From Manihot esculenta (lineage: Eukaryota > Streptophyta > Magnoliopsida > Malpighiales > Euphorbiaceae), in assembly GCF_001659605.2 (NCBI RefSeq), contig NC_035174.2, positions 6,016,389 through 6,080,388 on the forward strand: DNA of 64,000 nucleotides, written 5' to 3'. This document shows positions 10,257 through 23,300 of the stretch, piece by piece. The notes beneath the pieces are model-generated. The model saw only the letters and a program-made list of their open reading frames with translations. It searched no databases and was not told the DNA's origin. The first letter of the stretch is position 1, and every line of letters begins with the position of its first letter. The position numbers and the translations under genes are program-made.

Positions 10257-13231
10257 CTAATTCCATGGACTCGGCTGCCGAGCATCTCTAAATGCTGAGG
10301 TGCCACCAGATGCAGCAGGGGAAGGAGAGGATGCAATGTAATTTGTTCCTGATACAGATACCATTGGTACAATCGCAGCAGGAACTTGATGTCCTGTTGG
10401 AGCAAAGCGCGATGGACTACTAGTGGTCCCTAAACTCGGTCGAGAGGGATATGGAACCTGCAAAGAATTGCAGCAACAAAATATAAACACCTTGAATCAA
10501 TATAAAGTAGCTAAATGAAAGATGGGCAAGATCCAAATGTGGCCGCTACTCACCCCCCAATTCTTTTGTAACACAATAATTTCCTATTATCATTTATCTA
10601 GATGCAACTCATAGATGACGAGGAACATGCAAGTATATTAGTGTATAATTAATTTAAAGGGGCCTGATTTTTTTTTAGGTCAAAGAAAGGGCCCTGATTG
10701 ACATGTGCCATATAGCTTAACTCTAAATTTTGCACTTCTAACCTCCATATTTTGGACAACATATTTTATGAAGCCATTATCCTCAATCTAATATTGTAAA
10801 TTGCCAATCTCACATGTTTTTACTTCTTTTGAGCAGCCTACATATTTTATCGGACTGCAGCTTCTTGGCAAATAAAATTTGATGATACTTTTCTGCTGCC
10901 TATTCTTCCAAAACCCCTGTAAAATCACCTAACAGTGGAGGAACCAATATTGAATTGCTACAAATGAACCCTTCATTCTACCTAGCTTGGTAGCCTACAA
11001 ATCCCTTGCACAAGTAATCCAATCAAGAATGGCACATTTTAGACATCTTACTGGACAGGTTTCAATGACTAAGATCATGTAAATTATAAGGTGGCCGAGA
11101 AGCACAGTTATCCATGAGGCACCAACCTTGTGGGTTCAACAAGTGGAAACTACATATATTCCTAATAATCTCCCTCGGAGAATGTCTATTAAAAAGGGGT
11201 GTGTTAAGACATTATAATTAATTCAGACACTCAACTTGAAGCATCAATTGATTAATCGTTGATAGGTGCCAATAATAATACTATAGCATTCTGCTAGATT
11301 TAGAACTAGTTCCAACCAGATGACAGAAATTTATAGTCATTCATATTACAGTAGACGGTGCACACCGTTATCTGTTTATATACTTTATACAAATTACAAA
11401 CACAAATGCTCAACTCAATTAAGTATAATCCTAAACTAGAAGTGTCAGACATTGAATTTTTTTTTTCCCACTATTCTTCTTCCCTCTTTGACGAGCAGCT
11501 TATGGCCATGAAAATGCACCACATATATCTACTTTTTGCAGGGCAGATGTTCTCATTATTTTATTGTATTAGACCTATATATCTCAACTCTAAATTAATA
11601 AAAACAAAACGTTGATTTTTCTTGCTTGGTGCTGTCATTTCCAATATTCAATTGGGCATACTTGGCAACCCAACTTGGATTAGGGTATGAGATCAGGGTG
11701 AATAGAAAAAAGTGTTGATAATCTATCAAACATCTAGTTCAGGAAGGCCCTTAATATAAGGAGGCTTACCACATTGTGCTGAATATAAGGAGGCTTTCTT
11801 AGTGGAGACTCTGATGATGGAGATGTACTGCTCATTCGATGTATTTGACGAGAATGATTACTAGGATTTGAAACATCTTCAGTTTCTCCCCCATCCATGT
11901 CACCACCAAGATTTCCCTCTGAACCCATCCTAGGAGTATTATGCCTACTCATCGACCCAGAATCATTAGCAACATCCACTTGAAAAGGGACGGATGGACG
12001 AATTCCCATTCCTTGCATGCTATTTCGTCTCTTTAATTCCTCCTCCACATTCAAGATCTGTAAAGCACCACCAAACATGTCCAATTCTTCATTTCTTCCA
12101 GAAAGGGAGTTGGAGCCAAGAATAGCTTACAGCAACTATTTACATTCAAATAAAAATAATTCTATAGCGACAAAAGAGGAGGGTAAGATAAAAGCTTACC
12201 TGCTTTAGCACTTGTACAAGATTATGCTTCTTGGCATTCAAAACTAGTAACTTATCCTCAACTTCCTTTTTCCTTTTCTCTTTATCATTTACAACATCAG
12301 CTTTGCACATCTGACAATGCCGAACCACAGATATATGATGTGAGAAAAGTCATTAGATATGGACATTAACAATCACAAAGATTAACTTTGAACACAAGAA
12401 AGCATTTAAGACACAATATAGAATTTTTGCCTTTCATGAGGATGCACACAAGTATAGGAACATTAGCAATTTATCAAATAAATGTTCACTGGTTTGTTCA
12501 ATGTTTTGCAGTGTGTTTGAATGGATTAAATGGAGGTCATATAAAGTAAAAATAAAGTAAGCTCATAGCAGGTAAGGTATAAAAACCACATCAATCCACC
12601 AATTTGGTAAGGTCTATCGACGAAAAATCAAATTGAACAAGAAAAAATGAAACGCGATGCAGCAAAATGTAACTAGTGAAATTTTTTTTAGAAAAAAAAA
12701 AAAAAAAAAAGAAAGAAATTGTCCGTTGAAATATACCTCCGTATCAGGATTAGCACACAAATCCATCTTTTCAGGCTGAAAATTCCCATCGGCATTAACC
12801 GCCTCATCCTCGGCTTTCTCAGGAAGCGACAACTCCGACAAGCCCTTTGTTTTGGCCGAGCAGTCACCACAATCCAATGTTTTCTGATCCTTGACCTCCT
12901 TAGAAGCTGAACCTTTGGAGGTCCCCTCCTCTTCACGATTAGTCCCCTCCTCTTCACGATTAGTCCCCTCCTCTTCACGATTAGTCCTCTCGGCGGCTTC
13001 CAACTTAAGCGCAGCTGGACTCGCGTTCTCCTGTTTATCAGCGTTAGGGTTATGATTTGAAGTGGTGGCGATGCCGTTAGTGGAGGAACGGAGGCGGGTG
13101 AGGGCCTGGGAGCGGCGGTGTAAGAGGGATTTGAAGTCTTTGAGAGAGATTTTACGGGTTGGCATCAGCCATCGACGAGGTACGTCCGGGACTCTGTGAA
13201 GGTTCCCCCTGTACAGCGAAATCGCCACCAT
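10257..13231 (-). CDS. Plant-conserved protein of unknown function (4 exons)
   Basis: Exons: 13231-12737, 12310-12200, 12057-11770, 10457-10257, all joined in phase 0, giving 364 residues. The N-terminus (MVAISLYRGNLHRVPDVPRR, then LMPTRKISLKDFKSLLHRR) looks strongly constrained and basic. Residues about 60-165 are low-complexity and charged, with three exact TNREEEG repeats. Exon 2 is a charged helix (NDKEKRKKEVEDKLLVLNAK) likely to form a coiled coil that continues into the start of exon 3 (ILNVEEELKRRNSMQG). The C-terminal third is Ser/Pro/Gly-rich and probably disordered. No catalytic motif, signal peptide or membrane segment is visible. I have seen similar N-termini in uncharacterised dicot proteins but cannot name a function. 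Intron 3 is 1.3 kb and holds nothing recognised. Confidence 0.8.
12921..12983 (-). repeat. Three perfect 21-bp tandem copies in coding exon 1
   Basis: Units at 12921-12941, 12942-12962 and 12963-12983 are identical. They encode TNREEEG on the minus strand and keep the frame of the unknown protein. Perfect identity suggests recent expansion, so copy number may vary among individuals. Confidence 0.9.
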
Positions 13232-14392
13232 TTTCCCCCCTCTTGGTACGGTTCTATAAGATTCTGTGTGCCTGTGTTTAGATCATAGCAGAGGCTGCCA
13301 TTTGCTGCCGCTGATTTTCTTTCTTCTGTCAATCACAACCATTTATCTCAATCCACTTGTCGTTCCCAACTAAAAAAATAGTTATTAATGAAGCAAACGA
13401 CATGTCGTTGCTCGGTTAACGGTACAATGTTCAGGCCGCTAGTGGGCTTGGGCTTTATTTTTCTGATGCAGCCTTAACAGTTACGTACTGGACTGTTTTT
13501 GGCTGGTCTATGAAAAATTGTCCAGATTTCTATAAAATGTTATAAAAAAAATTGTATATATACAATTCAAACTTAAGATGCAATAGACTTTAAACTATTA
13601 TTATCCAACACTTAAATCTCTCTATTTTCATTTCGTTTAACTATAAAGTTTTTTCATTCATTTTTTCATTAATTCAAAATTAAATAATTAGTCAAATCTC
13701 TCTAAAAATCCAAATTCTTGTTTGTTCTTTCTCATTCTACAGTTTTTATGTATTAAAACAGATCAGTCTCTAAATTTAAAATCTACAGTTTGTTTAAAAT
13801 TTTTATCATTTTTAATTTTTTTTATATCAAATCAAACTAAATATATAATATTAATTTTTTTAATATATAAAAACTAAAGAATGAGAAAGTAACGAGGACA
13901 ATGTAAAGATTTTTTTTATATTGTACGGTGCAATAAGAATATTAAGAGAAAAAAAATAATTTTTAGAGAGTTGATAATTATTTAATTTTGAACTAAGAGA
14001 TAAATGAATGGAACTACTGTACATTTGGACGGAATGAAAATAAAAAAGTTTAAGTGTATAATTTCTAAAATATAAAAACTGAAAATTATTATCTCATTAC
14101 ATTATTATTTTTATTTTTATTTGGCAATCAAACATAGTAATGATAATTAGCATTATTATTTATTACATTATATGATTCCATATATTGCAATGAACGTAGA
14201 GTAAGCGATTTTAGTGAAGGAATAAAATTAACTTGTTAATAAACAGAATGATAGCAATAGATCTTAGCCCTCTGTAATGTCCACTGGAAATTGAAACAAG
14301 AACCCATTAAAATGCCCTGTCATCTCATGAAAAAAAAAAATCTATAGCTTATTACGAGGTCTGCTTTACTTGTTGACTTGGAAGTAATAAAC
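13232..14392. other. Intergenic, no gene seen
   Basis: The part next to 13231 should be the promoter and 5'UTR of the unknown gene; the part next to 14393 the 3'UTR of the MYB gene (both genes are on the minus strand). 13500-14250 is highly AT-rich with no ORF worth noting. Confidence 0.5.
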
Positions 14393-16111
14393 TTAGTAGG
14401 AGAATGGTTCCTCTACTAGGTTGGGGAAATCCAAGAAATTCTTGTTTCCTTGATGTAACATGGCTTCCACGAATGAAGCACTAGAGGAAGATGGGATTTG
14501 GAAGCTACTGCTGGGAATTGCCAATTCTGTTCGTTCAACTCCAACATTGTCTCTTTCAGACACAGTGACCTCGCAACCAATTTGGCCTTGCGGTATCACA
14601 TTTTGTGCTTGGTTAGTTAAGTCCTTGGATGAAAGCTCCATCGCATTCTCTTGTTCTTGTGGATGATCACTCGGAAGAAATGCATCTTCGAGAAGAAAAT
14701 CACGCCAACTAAAGTTTACTGCTGATTTTTCTTGGTTTGCAGTTGAGCAAGTGGAAGAAGAAGAAGACGATGATGATGATAATGATGACAATGAGCCTTC
14801 TTTAAAGAAATGATCTGAGATGGTCTCACAGTTGGAGCAACTCGAGACTTCTGTCACCAGTTTTATAGCTTGAAGTTGATCAAGAAGATCCAACGAATGG
14901 TTGCTATTAGCATCAGTGCTGATAGTGTTTTTACTGTTGAAGAAACATTCATGGATTGGTTCCAATTTAGGGGGCACCAAATGGTTGCTGATGTTTGTAA
15001 TAATTCCTTCTGTTGGCTCCGCAGGTTTGGAGATGAAAGCATTCTTAAGGTCTCTAGTGAGAGACCCAATTCTGGTTCCATATTTTGGGAGGCAACCAAT
15101 ATTTCCATAGTCAGCTAGAATTTGAGAGAATGGCTTATGAGTAACGGGGTCTATCCCCATTTCAGAGAGCTTCTTTCTCAGCTTCGTGTTCCAGTAGTTC
15201 TTCACGTCATTATCTGTTCTCCCTGGAAGCTGTAGAGCTATAATGGACCACCTGGTAACAAAAAAAAAAAGGGATAGACAGAGGCACTAATTCTTGTAAA
15301 AAAGGAGTATTTTCACAGGCTAAAAGGCAAATAAAAATGTAAGATGATCAAACAAAAGATTGTAGACAACCCACCTGCTGCCTATTGCTGCATGAAGCCT
15401 GACAATGAGCTCCTCTTCTTGGGGTGTGAAGCTGTCATGCTTCAGATCAGGCCTCAAGTAATTAGTCCACCTAAGCCTACAACTCTTTCCACATCTCCTA
15501 AGTCCTGTACAAATGTCCACGCTCATGTATGTGCAATTGTTTTCGGATTAAAAATGACCCAGATTAACTTTAATCTCATAACTCTAAAAATAAGTAACTG
15601 CTAAAACACTGCTACATTTTAGGGTTTAGAAAATGGTATAGGTTATGAAATTACAATACTTCAAGTTATGAAATTATTACTTTAATATTATTAAGATAAT
15701 AATTAATTTAAAATTATTATAAATTATAATTATAAATATTATCATTACGAAAAAATAGATAAATTACTCTCTGTATCAGCAAAGCAACGAAAATTTATTA
15801 GCGATTTTCAAAATCCATGACTACAATTAAAGTATAAGATAATAATTTATGTTCGCTACCTAATTAGACGCATATTTATAGCGGTGAAACTTTAATTTGC
15901 TTACTTCGTTTCTTCAGAAGAAAAGGTAGCAGTGATTCCTTATCCTACTGATAATATTAACAACAATATTGTAAAGACCTGCTTTCTTGGGAAGCGCAGT
16001 CCAGTTTCCAGTTCCATGCTTGGATACATAAGCAAGGATCTTTGCATCTTCCTCTGCTGTCCAAAGCCCTCTTTTCACATTCAGCTTGTCACAGCAAGGA
16101 GGTCTCCCCAT
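14393..16111 (-). CDS. MYB35: R2R3-MYB transcription factor, MYB35/TDF1 type (3 exons)
   Basis: Exons: 16111-15979, 15504-15375, 15251-14393; 373 residues. The N-terminus [20 protein letters not shown] opens the R2 repeat. R2-R3 continue across both introns ([40 protein letters not shown]), and intron positions match the standard R2R3 pattern. The subgroup signature [14 protein letters not shown] follows R3. The C-terminus has [12 protein letters not shown] and ASFVEAML...DFPNLVEE, which agree with my memory of Arabidopsis MYB35 (DEFECTIVE IN TAPETAL DEVELOPMENT AND FUNCTION 1). Family role: nuclear activator for tapetum differentiation, hence pollen formation, downstream of DYT1. A Ser run lies near residue 155 of the long exon. 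All frames are intact. MYB80 is the main alternative, but its C-terminus differs. Confidence 0.92.
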
Positions 16112-17859
16112 GATTTTACCTACAGATTATGCAGAGTTATATAAAATCAACATATATAGAATAAAAAAATGGAGGAAAAAAGGAAGAAGAAGAAGAAATG
16201 TTATCTGTTGAATGCTGATGATATAAGAGAGGTATATAGAACTTCAAAACTCAAAAGCCAGACTTATTACCAAATACACTTAAGAGAGAGGTAGAGATCA
16301 AGGAGAGGAGGAAGAATGTGAGTTTAAAGGTAATAACAAGTGTGGAGGTAAGAAAAGCATGAAGCCTGCTCACATTTAACTAAATATGCATGATGTGTAG
16401 AGATCATTCCTTTCTCTCTCTCTGTCTCTCTCTTTTTTTAAATTCACCATAAATAAATATATATTATAGCAGAATGCTTGGTTCCAAGAGCATTTCAATA
16501 TCAGCTGGTTTGAATTGGGTGAAGTTTTTGGTTCAGCTTAGTGTTAATCTAAGTAAAAACTATTCATTAACAAGATTAATTAGTTGCTTATGTGAAAAGG
16601 AAATGAGTTGTGTGCTTCCAATTTCTAATAATCACAAGTTTGATAAGAGTAACTTATTTATACAGAAGAATCCAACTAATCTAAGAAATCATATGTATAG
16701 CTAGGGCACCCAGTTGAGTGCATGCATGCACGTACTAAATGTGATCTCCCATCACAAAATTAGCATGATTAATATCATATGTATAAAGAAAATTCTGAAT
16801 TTGGTCCACTATAAACCAAGAGACACATTGGTGAATCCATGTAATTTTTTCATGATTAAACCAGCTAGATATTCTAATTCTGGATTTTGTTCTTTTAACA
16901 GACTGACACAACCATGTGGCACAGCTAATCTAAGTTGTGTACTCATATTTTTAAATTTGTTCACTTTTCAGGCTATGAGGGTTTTCCTGCCTAACCCTTA
17001 CTTCCTTTCCTTAATTAATTGGTGTGAATGATAAAATTAAAATTTTTGCAATTTTAAAAAGTTTATATAGTGAAGTCCACTTGGTGACAAAATGCACTAA
17101 GTTCCCACTTTTGCTAAGGTGATAAAGTAATGTGAGCATCACCTTTCAACTAAAGCAATGTATGCATTGATTTCATATTAAAAATTGTTGGATTTTGGAG
17201 GTAATGCCAATGTGAATGGTAAACTTTAGCAGGAGGTGTGTCACCATCCATTTCATGTATATTGCAGGAAAATAATACTTTAATTACTCATCAACCACAT
17301 CCTTAGTTGATGTTCTTAGTTAATTATTAATTTTCCTTCATTAATTAGCATACTAATCACACAATTTTACTTTATAAAATTCCTACATTTATGGAATCAA
17401 AACCTATGAGAGTTCATAATGGTATAAATTTAGTTGAATGTTTACGCTTTAATAAAAAAAATCTTAGAAATAATTGCAGTATCAATAAATTAAAATCTAA
17501 TTAACAATGATAAAGTTAGAATTATTTAGAATTTTATTTTTAGCTTAATATTTTAGTGATAAACTATTTATGTCGTATTGTAGAATATCAAACTTTAGAT
17601 TTTGATAGTATCATTTTTTATACAATTTGAAAAATTAATACCAATAGAAATGGGCTAATTATAGTACTTAGGAAATTTTTATATTATTGAAATCCTATTG
17701 AGATCGGCTTATCAAGGCATCTAAAAGTGGATAATCAATAATGTTGTTAGTTGGTTTAGCACTAATTACCTTAATAATAGTTGGACTAAATTCTAATTAG
17801 CTACTTTTCATTTGACATAAAATATTTTTCATAATGTTAGGATTTGATGCTATATAGAT
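16112..17859. other. Upstream region of MYB35, no gene
   Basis: Includes the likely promoter and 5'UTR of MYB35 (CT microsatellite at about 16411-16436). The ORFs at 16474-16704 and 16714-17031 are short, lack family similarity and lie in AT-rich DNA. Nothing else is recognised. Confidence 0.45.
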
Positions 17860-18493
17860 ATATTATGAGCTGTTATCATAAAGTAAGTCAACGTGTCAAG
17901 AATCTAATAAATGGATAACATGGTTTTACCCGTAGAAAGGAAGATTCGGACACCTTAACACCTGATTCGTCATTAAGGCTCGATTTTCTCTGGATAGGGC
18001 GAGTCTTGGCACAAAGTTGTCGTTATTAGGTACAATTCAGTATATTCCCATTACGCCTATAATCACTGAATCACCTATCTATTAATTGGCAATATCCTTT
18101 GTCAAGTACTGGCTACATCGTCGCTAAATTATCAAAAAAATATTATATTTATCTCCATCTTCTAAAAGTATAAAAGGAGAATGATCATAGAGGCAAAAAT
18201 ACATTGTTCTCTCACATAACTACTTTTGAATTCTAAAAATTATACTCGTCTTTTTTCATCTTACTAACTTGAGTATCAGAGTGACCTCGTGGGCACCCAT
18301 CACCTCACATTCTCTTTCTCGCAGGTTTAGCCAATCACAGCCCAGCTCCATTTTGGCCACATCATCAATTTGATTTTAGCAATATCATTTGTTTTCGGTG
18401 CCATAAAATCTATTGAATTCTCTCTATTCATTTGGATTAAAACCAGTTTCTTATCTCTTCTCTCTTAAAAAAATATCTCTTTTACCTCTCGAA

Positions 18494-18840
18494 ATGGCCG
18501 ATAATTCGCAAGCTGCTGCTAAGGTTGCTAGCTATGAGGAGGCTATCATTCCGTTCACTCCTGGCAGTGGACAAAATACACCTCTTATGGTCAACAAAGT
18601 CAATAATGTGAGTATTGAGCAAATACTCCAATACGTCCGAAGGTTGCAGGATATTTTTGAGTAATACAAAGCTCGGGAAGAGGCGTCACTTATGACTCCT
18701 AGGGGAAGGGAGGAAGTCCCCGTAGATACCTCAAGGACTCGGACAGGGGCAATCTAGACGCAATTCAAAGGGAAGTACAAGTCCAGAGAAGAGGAATTGT
18801 TAAATGATATTCCGAATGATGCTAGCTGAAAGCGGGTATA
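18494..18840 (+). pseudogene. Decayed gag start of the 2.4-kb LTR element
   Basis: ATG at 18494 opens MADNSQAAAKVASYEE... and runs to a stop at 18662. The same frame continues as recognisable charged sequence (KAREEASLMTPRGREE) with further stops. Position just inside the 5' LTR and composition suggest gag. No capsid or zinc-knuckle motif survives. Confidence 0.5.
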
Positions 18841-19520
18841 GGTCGTTCGCTGGGAAAGATGGGAAGAAGATAAAAACCTTGTTTTTTCACCACTTCAACG
18901 AGGAGGGTATCCGGTCGAACATCATCTAGCACTTGCGTTCGCTAAAAAATCAGAACTCCTCATTTTTGTGGGTACCCAATTGGTACAGTTGGAAGAAGAA
19001 AGCTACACTCAGTTCGATGTGGTTATTGAGACAAACGAATTAGAAAGCCACCAAAATTCTTTAGCTACTAGAATGCAGCTGAGCGACCGAAAGCTTGTGG
19101 AATCAAATGACATCAACAAAAAATAGGTCTATGAGGAACCGAAGACCCATCTTCAGCTGCTCCTTGGAGACCATAATAGTATTCTCTAAAAGAATTAAGT
19201 CGTTCACACAAATTCGAGGGGAAGAGACAAAGACATGAAAAGTCTCTCGAGAAATTTGGTAGGTATCATAAAGGCGGTCTACATCTTGCTCCAATAAGAT
19301 GGATAAGATGTCACTAATCGAGCTACCTTCATTTTCTAAATCTCTCTCGATGGAATGATAGGGGTCGGGGCACAAATGGGGCCATCGAAGGAGAAGCTTG
19401 AGGTAGAATCTCCACTAGGGATAAGAGAAGAGGAGGTATTCTTATTCACCCTAAGAGGAAAAAGAAAACAGAAATTACCATAAAAGTAAGGGAGTGTAAT
19501 CGAAAAAGAAGAATCGACCA
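18800..19520 (-). pseudogene. Antisense extra-ORF remnant inside the LTR element
   Basis: Reading the minus strand from about 19520 down to 18800 gives one domain scattered over frames with several stops. Recognisable pieces are LENTIMVSKEQLKMGLRF (19103-19375 frame), KLSVAQLHSSS, FFQLYQLGTHKNEEF and RIPSSLKW. These resemble the plant 'putative gypsy-type transposon' domain (Pfam family called Transposase_28, as I recall). Such proteins are encoded as additional, sometimes antisense, ORFs in Tat-lineage Ty3/gypsy elements. The frame here is clearly dead. Confidence 0.6.
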
Positions 19521-20315
19521 AATCTTTCTGAAAGCAAAGGTCATAGTTGAGAGTAGAAGTAATATCTGGGGACGAAGAAGGATTCTTATGAGACGGTTTT
19601 GATGGCAGACCTTAAATGCGTCTCAAGAAACGGGGCATCCATTATGAAAAAGCTGGACAGGCAAAGCGACGTGTGCCAAGAAGAAACCAATATTCGTAAG
19701 CCATGTATCCCTGATCGTGAGAACAGCTGTCACCTTCAAATATAAAGAATCGAAGGCCAGTGAAGAGACCTTTAATGCTACATAACAATCGCTCAAGGTA
19801 AGCCATGAGCTGTCACTACAGAATAGGTCCACATGGCAAGGATTTGATAAATGAGTAATATAGTTCCACCCATAGAAAGAAAGGCACGGACACCTTAATA
19901 CCCGATTCATCATCAAGACTTGTCCTCCCCTAAATAGGGCGAGTCTCGACACAAAGTTGTCGTTATCAGACACAGCCCAACGTATTCCCATTACGCTTGT
20001 AATCGCGGGATCACCTACTTGTTGGTTGGTAATATCTCTTATCAAGCAACCAGTCACATTATCCCCAAATTATTAGGAAATACTATATTTATCTTCACTT
20101 TCTTACAGTATAAAATGAGAAGAATCATAAAAACAAAGGTGCGATATTCTCGCATACCACTACTCTTGAATTCTAAAAATTATACTCATCGTTCTTCACC
20201 TTACTGATTTAAGTGTCGGAGTGGTTGATTACTTTACATTCTTTTTATTGCAAATTTAATCAATTACAGTTCACCTTCATTTTGATAAATCATCCATTTG
20301 ATTTCTACAATATTA

Positions 20316-23300
20316 AATACTAAAAAAATTAATTAAATATATTTTTATAATTAAATTATTTTTTAAAAAATAATTTTTTAATGAAACGTTATTTTTAAAA
20401 TTTTGAGAATTGTATTGATGCCATAAATTTTATGCTTATACATTTATTAAACTTCTTTTATTTTTGTTATAATCAAACAATTAAAACATATTTTTATAAA
20501 AAAATATTTATATATAAATTATTTTATGTAAAATAAATAGCCAATAGTGAAATTCGTGCAAGCATAGCGAGGAGGAAAAGTCAGAATAGAATTTGGGAAA
20601 CCTGTTTGCAATAAAACATTAATTATTCCAAGAAAATTTTTAGATAAATTTGATATATTATAAATTTAAAAAATATTAAAATGCGTTTATTTTTTAAAAA
20701 AATTCATTAATTTATATTTTAATTTATGATTTATATTTTTTTATTATTATATATCCGACCAAAGAAACACTAGCGATATTTATTTAAAGAGGGCTTAAAA
20801 AAAGATAATTATCTAATATTTTTTTATTTTATTGATTGAAATGTATAATAATTCATTATTAGTTAATAAAAAATATAATAAATATATTTTAATAAATAAA
20901 ATAAAGAGTGTTAAATAGTCATGTACAAATGACTGTTGCTAGAGAAATAAAAAATACTCGGTGTTAACATTATTAATTTAAGGCCCAAAAGAAATTAATT
21001 TTGTGAATATTAAAATTAATTTAAAATAATAAATTCTGGGGTTTAAAATTTAAAGTTAAATGAATAGTAAATGATTAATTTAAAATTAATAATTCATTTA
21101 TTTTTTCAAAAATAGTATAAATAAAAAACCAAGCTCATCCATGGTGAAAGATGTCTGGCACGTGACACGTCCGCATCAAGAGTAGGCAATTAATGTTGTG
21201 TGTTCTGAAAATAGCGTAAGCAACTAATTATGTGGAATCGTGAAGACTGCTCAATTTTGAATTTTCTTATCGTTTGATTCCCTTTAAAAAAAAATTAAAA
21301 TTTATTTATATTTTAATTAATGGAAATCTTCCAGAGCATTTAATAATTAAAAATTATCTCATTCGAATGTATAAAATTACACAGCCTTTAGATTTTAAAT
21401 AGGATTATTAGAATAAAAAAATCTAAACTTTTATATTAATTTATAAAAAAGAGAGAATGGTATTCACAATCAATTCATTGTTTCAACATCAATGTATTGA
21501 TTAATTACTGTGGATAACCTCAATTATTGCTAATTGTCACTTCAATTATCATAATTAAGATTTTGGATTCTTCTATCTTGGGGTTTAATTTTTCTTTTCA
21601 GTGCTGAATTTTGACCACAGCCGACTTCTTTGAACTTTTGTTTTATGGTTTTCTTCTTTTTTTTTTTTTTTAATTCCAAAATCCTTCAATTATGAATTTT
21701 ATTTTGTTTTACTCGTTCCAAACATGTAGGAACTATTCCCCTCAAAAAAGGCACGTATCTTTATAATAAGAAATACTTGACCTAATTTTATAATAAAAAA
21801 TTAAAAAGAAAATAATACTTTTTCTATTTTTTATTTTTTATTATTTTAAAATTATTATTTACTCTATTTTTAGATTATAATAATATATAAATTATTATAA
21901 TTCTACTTTTTATTTTATTTTAATAATTTTTAAAAATATCTCTTAAATATTTAATTATAAAATAACTATAATTAAATAATTAGCAAAACAAATTATATTT
22001 TAATTGAATGATTTAAAATTAAAAAATAATTAATTAATTTTATTAAAATAATAATTTATTAATAATTAACTTTTAATTACATAATTAACATTTTTATACA
22101 AGTAATTAATAATTTTAACCTATTAAGTTATTTTTTTAGAATTTTATTTAAAACAATATTAAAATAGAATTTCAGTAAAAAGTATTTTAGATCTATATAA
22201 ACACTATAATATTTTAAATAGAAAAATTATAATAACTTAATTGTAAATATAATCCATTAAATTTAATCTTACATAATAATAATAAAAAAATAAAAATATT
22301 ATGAATAATTTTGTAAATCTTATTATTTACTTCCTTTTTTACTTTTATATTTATTATATATATATATATATAAAAGAGAAAATTAGGGAACCACATAAAA
22401 GAAAGGAAAGACAAGTGTAACAGCGAATGGTATGAAAAAAGCAGGTGTCCGTTAAGTGTAGCTGACGTGGCACCTCAGCGTCTGCGTTCCTTTTAAACAC
22501 AGGTAGACTTTTCAAAACAAAGATTCCTCCCTCATTCATTTTCATGCCTCCCCTCCCCTCCCCTCCCATTTTGTTCACCCACTCGCAACGCTGTCTTTGG
22601 TAAGCTACGCGCTCGTCTTTTCATTTTCCCCTCTTTTCATTTTTAATCAGTATAACTTAAATTAATTGATCCTCAATAGTTTGATATCAAAATTAATAGT
22701 CTCCTTTGCATAATTCTTCCTATATATTTAATAAATTAATTTAATATTCCTCCCGATTTAATCGATCTAAAATTTTTAATTAAATTTATTTGACATTCGA
22801 ATAAAAATATAGAGATTTAATTTAATTTATATTCGTTATTAATATAATAATTGTTATTTTTTTTATAAAAGTAATTTCATAATTTATTTTTAAATGTTGT
22901 TGGTGAGAATGACCTAATTTGTAGTTTTATATTACTGCAATGCATTAAAGTAATATGAGTAGTTTTATATAGAATAGTAAGTGAATATTAATAAATGATT
23001 GAATTAATTAAAAAAACCATTTAATATATTAAATTAAATTAAAATTTGTGGAAAAATAATTAGGGTATAAATCTAATAATTATTAAATTTATTAATTTGA
23101 ATTTTCTAGAGCCTTGTGCAATAAATTGTAGCGGATGATATTTAAGTAACACGCTAATGAAGAACGAGTAAAGAATGACCCCACAAAGCACAAGTAAAAG
23201 TAATCAAATAAAAGCTTAATTAATGGAAAAAATATTATATATTTTATAATTAATTTATATGAAAAATTCTAACAGCTATTTTAAAAAAATTTTGATTAAT

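Larger units (their letters stand above)
17860..20315 (+). mobile_element. Short gypsy-type LTR retrotransposon derivative (Tat-like), about 2.4 kb
   Basis: 5' LTR 17866-18381 and 3' LTR 19806-20309 both start TGAGCTGT and end in CA. ATATTA at 17860-17865 and 20310-20315 is a perfect 6-bp flanking duplication. A TATAAAAG in the 5' LTR (near 18169) sets the + orientation. The LTRs align end to end but differ often, mostly by C/T and G/A changes, so the insertion is old. The interior is only about 1.4 kb: a TTCGGTGCC remnant of the primer site, a gag-like start at 18494 (MADNSQAAAKVASYEE) broken by stops, then an antisense ORF remnant. Protease, RT and integrase are absent, so it is non-autonomous. 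Confidence 0.85.

Noticed and set aside
12057..12084. Longer exon 3 of the unknown gene starting upstream at LGSNSLSGRNEELD
   Set aside because: No phase-0 acceptor is available there, whereas TTTACAG|ATCTTGAATG at 12057 joins exon 2 in frame.
18413..18664. A genuine 83-residue host gene
   Set aside because: It lies just inside the 5' LTR, the frame breaks at once, and the better start (18494) is gag-like. Retroelement remnant.
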